A stretch of 13,504 nucleotides of DNA, taken from the NCBI GenBank assembly GCA_022360595.1, contig JAKSCN010000068.1, positions 1 through 13,504 of the forward strand, in the 5' to 3' direction. The notes beneath the pieces were generated by a model. It saw only the letters and a program-made list of their open reading frames with translations. It was not told the DNA's origin and ran no database searches. The position numbers were made by a program, and so were the translations under genes. Origin of the DNA: Chromatiales bacterium (GTDB lineage: Bacteria > Pseudomonadota > Gammaproteobacteria > Chromatiales > Chromatiaceae). Shown here piece after piece: positions 7,012 through 13,504 of this stretch; the first letter of the stretch is position 1; the number at the start of each line of letters is the position of its first letter.

Positions 7012-10000
7012 TTATCGATATTGCCGGTAACGCTGTGACATCAGCAGTAGGCCGAACAGTAGCGTTAAGCCCAGGAGTCCCCATTGATTGAGTGTGGGGA
7101 TAGGTGTCGCTGAGCCTGCTCTGGCTGCCGGCGCCCCGGGGTCTTGAATAGTGCCGTTGGCTATACCGTCGCCATCGAATTCGTCACCGTCGGTCAGGTC
7201 GAATGTGATACGGACTTTGTCCCCAACAGTGGTGACCTGTTTAGTGACATTGATCCACTCACCGGAACTGTTGCGTTTATAGTAACTGGTGGCACCAAGA
7301 TTGGACGGTACATAAACGCTCATCTCAACCGTTCCGCCAACTGGCATGCCGGTGATCTCGAATGAAAGCACACCCGCAGGGAATTGCAGATCGGCGGGCA
7401 CGTCGCCCGGTACCGGCAGTGATTGAACATTCGCCTGCTGGAATCCACCGGTCTCGTTCGCAATGGTCACCCAATGCGAACCAACACTGCTCAGTAACGA
7501 TGTGACCTCTCTCTGTTCGGAGTCGGCAGTGCCGTCGCCATTGCCGTCACCATTGCCCCCATTGGGGTTGGGAACCTGGTCTTCGGTCTGTGCACTGACA
7601 CCGTCATTATCACTTGCACTGAACTCGATTGTTACTGTCTGATCGCCAATCAGCGTGAGGCTGCACTGCTCTCCAGCAGTACCAGAGATTGAGTCACAGC
7701 CGCTCCAGGCTTTCACCTCAAGCCCTGCTGCTGGTGTAGCGGTCAAGTTAAAAAGAGTGCTGCCGGATGGAGACTCAGAGCAGTCACCAGAGGCTACACC
7801 TGCTGTCACTGTACAGTTGATGCCTGTTCCAGAGACTGAACCACTACCGCTTCCAGTGGCGGTGACCGTCAGAGTCGGGTCCACGGCCAAGATATCGGTG
7901 GCGGTGCCACTGCTTCCTAGTGAAGAGGTGAGGTTACCGGTGGTATTGACGTATGAACCACTGGAGTTGTTGATGACATCGACGGAGAGTGTACAGGCTG
8001 TACCTGCTGCCACACTGCCGCCGCTATAGCTGATCAGATCAGTTGCTGATACGGCTGTTAGAGTACCGCCTGTACAGGTAGTTGTCGCGTTCGCAGGTGT
8101 TGCCACCCTTAACCCGTTAGGCAGGTTATCGGTAAAGTTCAAGGAGCTGGCCGCGCTACTACTTCCGGTGTTGTCGATCGTGAAGATAAGTGTACTGACC
8201 TGACCTACGGTAACCGGATTAGGTGCAAAGCTCTTGGTAAAACCGGGTTGCGGATTGACCGTCAAGGTAGCACTGGCGGTTCCACTGAGGCCTGAGGAGG
8301 AGCTCAGGGTGCCTGAGGTATTTAGCATGGCGCCGGCGGCTGTACCGATCACATCCACCTGGATGAGGCAATTGCTGCCTGCTGCCACACTACCACCGCT
8401 AAGGCTCAAACTGCCACTGCCTGCTGTGGCCGTTAATGTGCCTCCACAGCTATTGCTGCTGTTTGCCGGTGCGGCGATAACCAGCCCCGCCGGTAAATTA
8501 TCGGTAAAGGCAAGGCTGTTTGCAGCCAGGGCTGAGGCGCTGTTGTCGATGGTGAAACTCAGCCTGCTGGGCAGGCCCAAGCCAACAGAGGTTGGTGCAA
8601 AACTTTTTGCAAATGCGGGGGGTGGCTCGATTGTTAATGTGGCGCTGGCCGGTTGTGCTAGCGTAAGCCCAAGCTGGGTTAGAGGGCTGGTTGTGTTGGT
8701 AAAGCTACCGGCTGTTGCTGATACCGGAACCGATAGGTTGATATCAAAGGTACAGCTACCGCCCGCAGGGAGATTGCCGCCCGTTAAGGTGAGGAAAGAG
8801 CTGCCCGTGAGCGAAGAGCCCGCCCCACAAGGGTTGCCCGGTAGACTGCTCGCGGTGAGTCCAGTGACCACACTACTTAAATCATCTGAAAAGGCGAGGT
8901 CGGAGATAGGGGTAACCGCACTTCTGTTCTGAATCGTGAAACTCAGTACTGAGGTGCCCGAAGCCGTGGTTGGGCCACTAAATGCCTTAGTGAAAACAAC
9001 TGCATCGATGAATAGATCATCACTGGCAGGGGTACCGGTCACCGCTCCCCCCCCGATAGTGCCCGTTACACCAGAGGTGGTGTTGGTCACAACACTGCCG
9101 GCGGAGGCGCCGGGAGGTACTGAGAGAGTGACGTCGAACTGGCAGGATGCACCGGCGGCTAATGAGGCGCCGCTTAAGGTGACCGTGTCAGTACCAGAGA
9201 GGGTGCCACCGCCACAGACAGAGGCAGGCAGACCTGTTGCAGCCAGACCGGTCAGTGCGGCATCCAGATCATCGGTGAATGCGATGTTTGATGCGGCCTG
9301 GGAGGTGTCCAGGTTGGTCAGGTTGAAACGCAGGGTAACACTGTCACCCGGGCCTACCGGATCGTCGATAAACTCTTTGGTCAGTTCCAGACGGCTGGAG
9401 TCTACGACCAGTTGGTCTGTAGCGGGGTCTAGAGCAGCCATGTTACCCCCTATAGTCGCTGTAAGACTACTGGTGACATTATTATAACTGCCATCTGCAG
9501 CGCCGCCGGGAACCTGTACCGTGACATCGAAGGTGCAGGAGGCGCCGGCATTCACGTTACCGCCTGCGAAGGTGAGAAAGGTTGTTCCCGATAAGCTACT
9601 CCCACTCCCACATGGGGTCGATGGTAGAGCTGTAGCCACCAACCCTGACAATGTGGTGCTCAGGCTGTCGGTAAAAAATATACCGGTGGCGTCCATTGTC
9701 CCTATATTATCGATAGTAAACCTCAAAGTAGGGGTACCACCAGGTATCACAGGGTTATCAATAAACTCTTTCGAGAAATTAATACTAGTCACTGCCAGGT
9801 CGGCGGTAGCAGGGATGGCATTGGTTGCTTTACCCAGTACAACAGCAGTAACGTCTGATGTCGTGTTGGTGTGATCTCCCAGCGCCGCACCGGCAGGTAC
9901 TTGAAGGGGAACAGAAAAACTGCACACCTGTCCTGGGGTGAGAGTGGCGCTTGAGAAGGTGAGTAATGTATCGCCTGCTGAACCGGTGAGTTCTCCATTA

Positions 10001-11907
10001 CCTGGGCCGCATAGGTCAGTAAGCGGTAAACCTGTACCGGTTAGTCCCGCCAGGGTCGAGGCAAGATCGTCGGTAAAAGTGACGTTGGTAGCATCGCCCG
10101 GTGCGTTTGTGTGATGGGTAAGAGTGAACTGAAGATTGACGGTACCGCCGGGCAGTACGGGATCGTCGGTAAACTCTTTCACCAAGCGGGGTGCTGCAAT
10201 TACGCTCAGAGTATCGGTGGCGGGTAGCCCTGTGACTGTATTGCCATTGATCGTGCCGGTAATCTCCTGTGTGGTATTGACATAGGTGTTGGTAGCAAGA
10301 TCTGTAGGTAAGGTTGCAGTGACATCGAAGGTGCAGGTTGATCCCGCACCAAGATTGCCGCCTGTCAGGGAGAGGAGGTAACGATCTCCATTTAGTACTG
10401 TTGACCCCATTGATGATCCTGGACCACAAGGGGGATTGGGTACAGGGGGTAATGTGACTGACGGAGGAAATGACAGAAATGTGGTCACTTCATCCATAAA
10501 GGCGATATCAGTCAGTGCATCGGTGGCGCTGGTATTCTCTATGGTAAAACGGATGACCACATCATCGCCAGGTACGGCTGTAGGGTCTGGTTGCAGTGTG
10601 CCGACTTCCAGAAACTCTGTGGTCAGGCGAGGACTAGGAGAGATGAAGAGCGTGTCACTGGCCAGATTGCCTGTAACCGGAGAGCCATTTACATCGCCAG
10701 TAACCGCAGATGTAGTATTGGCAAATGCGCCTACGGTCTCACCAGCAGGAATTTGCAGATCAACACTAAAAGTACAGGAGCTGCCAGCTTCCACGTAGCC
10801 GCCGGTGAGTGCCAGAGTGCCGGTTCCACTCAGTGTGGAACCAGGGCCACAAGGGTCCACCAGCGGTGTGTTTAGAGCGGATATCCCTGTGGAAGGGGAA
10901 AATGAGAGATCGTCGGTGAAACTGATGCCGGTTGCTGGAAAATTGCGATCAAGGTTGAGAATGGTGAACTCCAGCGTAACGGTCTCACCCGCTGGTACCG
11001 GATCATTAGTGAATGTTTTAGTGAGTGCAAGAGGTGTTGTTGTTACATCAAGGGTGTCACTCGCTTTGCCGCTTAACGGTGGGTTTAAACCGCTACCTGA
11101 AGTGAGTTCACCTGATACATTGTGCTGCTCACCGCTGCCAGTTGCGATGACGTCTACTGAGATAGTGCAAGTTCCTCCAATAGCGACAAAGCCGGAGTTC
11201 AAGCTGATTGTGTTAGATTCGGAAACTGCTGTGAGAATGCCATTACAGGTATTGCTGGCATTGGCAGGTGAGGCGATCTCAATGCCTGTAGGAAGATTAT
11301 TCGTAAAAATTAATGGGAAGGCCAAAGTTCCATTAGCCGTGTTATCAATTGTGTAAGTTAATGTGCTTCGGCCGCCAAGTGGTACGCTGTTTGGGCTAAA
11401 GCTCATGCTGAAGCCTGGCCTGTCGGTAGCAATGGTCAGGTCAGCCGTAGCGTTGCCACTATTGCCTGCGTCTGACGTCAGGTCCCCGGATACGTTGCTA
11501 TGTACCCCGGGAGTAGCACTGGTGACATCGACAAATACCGAACAGCTTAACGCAGTCCCAAGTGTGCCGTCGCTAAAGGTGATAGTACTTCCGCCATCTG
11601 GTGCAGTGATAGCTCCGTTGAGACAGGTGGTGGAAGCATTGGCAGGGTCGGCGATCGTAACATTTGAGGGCAGTGTATCGGTGAACGCCAGGTTACTTAC
11701 CGGACCGGGATCGTTATTGGTAATGTCGAACTGGAGTGTTGAGACACTGCCGGGACCAATGGTGTCGGGAACAAATGTCTTGGTAAAGGTAGGTACAGCC
11801 TGCGCCCAGGCTGAAGCTGTCAGTAAAAGAGTAGGCAGTACTATTTTCGATAAACGGAATGATCTGCGCTTATGCGGCGCAGTGTTTGCCCCAATATATC
11901 CAGCCAT
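7012..11907 (-). CDS. Giant secreted repeat protein with IPTL-CTERM sorting tail
   Basis: This 1631-residue exported protein has, in order: an n-region with RRSFR and a hydrophobic signal peptide ending in AWAQA (about residue 37); ten beta-sandwich repeats of 124-148 residues (38-1342), each opening with a KTF/KEF/KSF strand and containing FTDDL or FTDNLP and an (A/N)TTS-like end, resembling the DUF11/DUF7933 type; a Cys-rich segment of divergent InlB-like type (1343-1430, GSGSGSVSG and WSGC); an Asp/Gly/Asn-rich loop likely to bind calcium (1433-1465); a region like the choice-of-anchor-U domain (about 1471-1592, ending DGDGIANGTIQDPG); and an IPTL-CTERM tail. Such proteins are long, stiff surface or matrix adhesins; that role is inferred. 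Each of the ten repeats has exactly one Cys pair, suggesting one disulfide apiece in the oxidising envelope. The ATG has GGGGA eight bases upstream. It seems to be transcribed alone: a strong terminator lies upstream, after ppsA. Confidence 0.92.
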   Translation of the reverse strand: MAGYIGANTAPHKRRSFRLSKIVLPTLLLTASAWAQAVPTFTKTFVPDTIGPGSVSTLQFDITNNDPGPVSNLAFTDTLPSNVTIADPANASTTCLNGAITAPDGGSTITFSDGTLGTALSCSVFVDVTSATPGVHSNVSGDLTSDAGNSGNATADLTIATDRPGFSMSFSPNSVPLGGRSTLTYTIDNTANGTLAFPLIFTNNLPTGIEIASPANASNTCNGILTAVSESNTISLNSGFVAIGGTCTISVDVIATGSGEQHNVSGELTSGSGLNPPLSGKASDTLDVTTTPLALTKTFTNDPVPAGETVTLEFTILNLDRNFPATGISFTDDLSFSPSTGISALNTPLVDPCGPGSTLSGTGTLALTGGYVEAGSSCTFSVDLQIPAGETVGAFANTTSAVTGDVNGSPVTGNLASDTLFISPSPRLTTEFLEVGTLQPDPTAVPGDDVVIRFTIENTSATDALTDIAFMDEVTTFLSFPPSVTLPPVPNPPCGPGSSMGSTVLNGDRYLLSLTGGNLGAGSTCTFDVTATLPTDLATNTYVNTTQEITGTINGNTVTGLPATDTLSVIAAPRLVKEFTDDPVLPGGTVNLQFTLTHHTNAPGDATNVTFTDDLASTLAGLTGTGLPLTDLCGPGNGELTGSAGDTLLTFSSATLTPGQVCSFSVPLQVPAGAALGDHTNTTSDVTAVVLGKATNAIPATADLAVTSINFSKEFIDNPVIPGGTPTLRFTIDNIGTMDATGIFFTDSLSTTLSGLVATALPSTPCGSGSSLSGTTFLTFAGGNVNAGASCTFDVTVQVPGGAADGSYNNVTSSLTATIGGNMAALDPATDQLVVDSSRLELTKEFIDDPVGPGDSVTLRFNLTNLDTSQAASNIAFTDDLDAALTGLAATGLPASVCGGGTLSGTDTVTLSGASLAAGASCQFDVTLSVPPGASAGSVVTNTTSGVTGTIGGGAVTGTPASDDLFIDAVVFTKAFSGPTTASGTSVLSFTIQNRSAVTPISDLAFSDDLSSVVTGLTASSLPGNPCGAGSSLTGSSFLTLTGGNLPAGGSCTFDINLSVPVSATAGSFTNTTSPLTQLGLTLAQPASATLTIEPPPAFAKSFAPTSVGLGLPSRLSFTIDNSASALAANSLAFTDNLPAGLVIAAPANSSNSCGGTLTATAGSGSLSLSGGSVAAGSNCLIQVDVIGTAAGAMLNTSGTLSSSSGLSGTASATLTVNPQPGFTKSFAPNPVTVGQVSTLIFTIDNTGSSSAASSLNFTDNLPNGLRVATPANATTTCTGGTLTAVSATDLISYSGGSVAAGTACTLSVDVINNSSGSYVNTTGNLTSSLGSSGTATDILAVDPTLTVTATGSGSGSVSGTGINCTVTAGVASGDCSESPSGSTLFNLTATPAAGLEVKAWSGCDSISGTAGEQCSLTLIGDQTVTIEFSASDNDGVSAQTEDQVPNPNGGNGDGNGDGTADSEQREVTSLLSSVGSHWVTIANETGGFQQANVQSLPVPGDVPADLQFPAGVLSFEITGMPVGGTVEMSVYVPSNLGATSYYKRNSSGEWINVTKQVTTVGDKVRITFDLTDGDEFDGDGIANGTIQDPGAPAARAGSATPIPTLNQWGLLGLTLLFGLLLMSQRYRQYR
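7015..7104 (-). other. IPTL-CTERM sorting signal (coding segment)
   Basis: Residues 1602-1631 are a tripartite sorting tail: the signature IPTLNQWG (1603-1610), a hydrophobic helix (LLGLTLLFGLLLM) and a basic end (SQRYRQYR). This matches the IPTL-CTERM variant of PEP-CTERM signals, which established annotation links to exosortase H (XrtH). No exosortase gene is in this window, so the processing enzyme must be encoded elsewhere. Confidence 0.9.
7882..11796 (-). repeat. Ten tandem beta-sandwich domain repeats
   Basis: Approximate repeat limits are 11419-11796, 11038-11418, 10639-11037, 10195-10638, 9787-10194, 9400-9786, 9004-9399, 8626-9003, 8254-8625 and 7882-8253. Repeats 1, 2, 9 and 10 carry PAN(A/S)S-T/N-T/S-C before the first cysteine, while repeats 3-8 mostly carry a CGxGSxLSG-type segment there. 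Cysteine pairs are C95/C122, C221/C247, C353/C378, C494/C525, C633/C662, C766/C791, C898/C922, C1027/C1052, C1154/C1180 and C1278/C1305. Repeats are related at protein level but clearly diverged, so the array is old rather than freshly expanded. Confidence 0.88.
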
Positions 11908-12073
11908 GAAATAGATCCCCAGCAGACTTTGTTGTTAATTTGTTTTGTAAGTTATTAGATGTGTTCCTGCCTGGCGCAGGATTTCTTGCTGCTAATCATT
12001 GACTGTCGCGAAGCGTTTGTCCAGTTTATCTGAGCATATTTGTATGAATTAAGCTGCACGGTAGAACGGCTTA

Positions 12074-12111
12074 AAAAACAAAACCCTGCGATAAAGCAGG
12101 GTTTTGTTTTT
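12074..12111. terminator. Strong Rho-independent terminator after ppsA
   Basis: A 16-bp perfect stem pairs 12074-12089 with 12096-12111 around the 6-base loop GATAAA. The GC core CCCTGC/GCAGGG is flanked by A-rich and T-rich arms, so it can stop transcription in both directions. It lies 55 bases beyond the ppsA stop codon and insulates ppsA from the large surface-protein gene. Confidence 0.93.
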
Positions 12112-12166
12112 CCGGCATGACAGAGAGGGAGGGGTTCCCTCATCTCACTATTACCTAGAGCATACT

Positions 12167-13504
12167 TCAGGCTTGTTGTTGATCGGCCATGAAGAGCCAG
12201 GTGTCGATAACCGTGTCAGGGTTGAGTGAAACACTGGTAATACCCTGTTCCAGCAACCACTTAGCCAGGTCAGGATGATCGGATGGTCCCTGGCCACAGA
12301 TGCCGACATATTTACCTTGGGCCTTACAGGCGCTGATAGCCATGCTCAGCATCTTCTTCACCGCGGGGTTGCGCTCGTCAAAGCTCTGGGCGATCAGGCT
12401 GGAGTCACGATCCAGGCCGAGGGTGAGCTGAGTCATATCGTTGGAGCCGATGGAGAAGCCGTCGAAGTACTCCAGGAACTCCTCGGCCAGCACGGCGTTG
12501 GAGGGGAGTTCGCACATCATGATCAGGCGCAGGCCGTTCTCACCACGTTTCAAGCCGTTCTCTTCCAACGCTTTGACCACGGCCGCCGCCTCATCCAAGG
12601 TGCGGACGAAGGGGATCATGATCTCAACGTTGGTGAAGCCCATCTCATTGCGCACCCGCTTCAGGGCTTCGCACTCCATCTCCCAGCATTCACGGAAGTT
12701 GTCCGAGACATAGCGGGAGGCGCCACGGAAACCGATCATCGGGTTCTCTTCTTCCGGCTCGTAGAGCGGACCGGCGATCAGGTTGGCGTATTCATTGGAC
12801 TTGAAGTCCGACATCCGCACGATGACCGGCCCGGGGAAGGCAGCGGCCAGAGTGGAGACCCCTTCGACGATCTTGGAGATGTAGTACTCTTTCGGACTCT
12901 CGTAAGCAGCGATCATGGGGGCGATCATGGCTTTGGTGTCTGCATCCAGCGTATCGTAGTCGAGCAGTGCGCGTGGGTGAATGCCGATCATGTTGTTGAT
13001 GATGAACTCCAGACGGGCCAGACCGATGCCCGCATTCGGCGTGCTGGCAAAATCGAAGGCGCGGTCGGGGTTACCGACGTTCATCATGATTTTGGTGGGG
13101 ATCTCCGGCATGGCGTCCAGTTCGATAGTCTTGTATTCGAACTCGAGCTGACCTTCGTAGATAAATCCGGTATCACCTTCGGCACAGGAGACGGTCACAT
13201 CCTGGCCATCGGCGATGGTTTTGGTGGCGTTGTTACAGCCCACTACGGCGGGTACCCCCAGCTCACGGGCGATAATCGCGGCGTGGCAGGTGCGGCCACC
13301 ACGGTTGGTGACGATGGCGGCAGCGCGTTTCATGATCGGCTCCCAGTCCGGGTCGGTCATGTCGGTGACGAGCACGTCGCCATCCTCGATCTGATCCATC
13401 TGCGACAAATCGTTGATGACTTTGGCCGTGCCCTGGCCGATACGATTGCCGACCGCGCGGCCGCTGACCAGCGGCTCCGCGGTCTGCTTGAGCCGGTAGC
13501 GTTC
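12167..13504 (-). CDS. ppsA: Phosphoenolpyruvate synthase, C-terminal part
   Basis: The reading frame is open to the right edge, so the gene is cut by the window; 445 residues are visible. The enzyme converts pyruvate, ATP and water to phosphoenolpyruvate, AMP and phosphate in the cytosol, feeding gluconeogenesis. Visible parts are the end of the linker, the swivelling phosphohistidine domain with GGRTCHAAIIARELG, and the C-terminal TIM-barrel with RLEFIINNMIGIHPRALL, MIGFRGASRY, IGSNDMTQLTLGLDRDS and the catalytic-cysteine motif GICGQGPSDHPDLA. From the active-site His to the C-terminus there are 371 residues, as in E. coli PpsA (His421 of 792), so the visible part is complete and full-length. 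A TTG within the frame at 13406-13408 is not the start: the upstream codons continue in frame and encode recognisable PpsA sequence (EPLVSGRAVG). A strong terminator follows. Confidence 0.97.
   Translation of the reverse strand, partial: ERYRLKQTAEPLVSGRAVGNRIGQGTAKVINDLSQMDQIEDGDVLVTDMTDPDWEPIMKRAAAIVTNRGGRTCHAAIIARELGVPAVVGCNNATKTIADGQDVTVSCAEGDTGFIYEGQLEFEYKTIELDAMPEIPTKIMMNVGNPDRAFDFASTPNAGIGLARLEFIINNMIGIHPRALLDYDTLDADTKAMIAPMIAAYESPKEYYISKIVEGVSTLAAAFPGPVIVRMSDFKSNEYANLIAGPLYEPEEENPMIGFRGASRYVSDNFRECWEMECEALKRVRNEMGFTNVEIMIPFVRTLDEAAAVVKALEENGLKRGENGLRLIMMCELPSNAVLAEEFLEYFDGFSIGSNDMTQLTLGLDRDSSLIAQSFDERNPAVKKMLSMAISACKAQGKYVGICGQGPSDHPDLAKWLLEQGITSVSLNPDTVIDTWLFMADQQQA

Noticed and set aside
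7655..11914. Several plus-strand open frames of 117-232 codons antisense to the giant repeat protein
   Set aside because: Their sequences are low-complexity Val/Pro/Leu-rich shadows of the repeated coding strand, and the minus-strand frame has unambiguous domain content.
13406..13408. TTG as a possible start of the PEP synthase frame
   Set aside because: The frame continues upstream to the window edge with recognisable PpsA sequence, so this is an internal codon of a truncated gene.

Overview
The window reads as a piece of a gammaproteobacterial chromosome. A sulfur-oxidising or otherwise chemotrophic marine or sediment lineage (Chromatiales-like) is my best guess, from a periplasmic multihaem cytochrome, an IPTL-CTERM surface protein and the style of the flavoprotein. 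This is inference from gene style, not from a marker gene. I see no rRNA, tRNA, CRISPR array, insertion sequence or phage gene. Apart from the first gene, every gene lies on the minus strand.

Left to right, the layout is: a YjbQ/UPF0047 family protein on the plus strand (65-505); a small secreted Met/His-rich protein built on an exact 10-residue MPMM repeat (761-1222); a dihydrolipoyl-dehydrogenase-like flavoprotein with a GTG start (1522-2931); a 388-residue cytosolic protein that I cannot assign (3160-4326); a secreted tetrahaem c-type cytochrome of 607 residues (4706-6529); a very large secreted protein of 1631 residues (7012-11907); and the C-terminal 445 residues of phosphoenolpyruvate synthase, running off the right edge (12167-13504). 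The large protein has ten beta-sandwich repeats, a choice-of-anchor-U-like region and an IPTL-CTERM sorting tail.

The minus-strand genes are spaced by 230-480 bases, so they look like separate transcription units rather than one operon. Good Rho-independent terminators lie after ppsA (12074-12111) and after the cytochrome gene (4497-4521). Weaker hairpins follow the large surface-protein gene and the flavoprotein gene.

Three of the seven genes encode exported proteins: the Met-rich protein, the cytochrome and the repeat protein. This gives the window a cell-envelope flavour, but spacing and terminators argue against a single joint system. The most distinctive points are the 2+6+2 arrangement of two repeat subtypes in the surface protein, each repeat with one cysteine pair; the unassigned 388-residue protein with two His-x-His sites; the second C-x4-C pair in the flavoprotein; and the perfectly periodic Met-rich protein with a 60-bp higher-order DNA repeat. 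I did not find a clear, previously undescribed multi-gene system.
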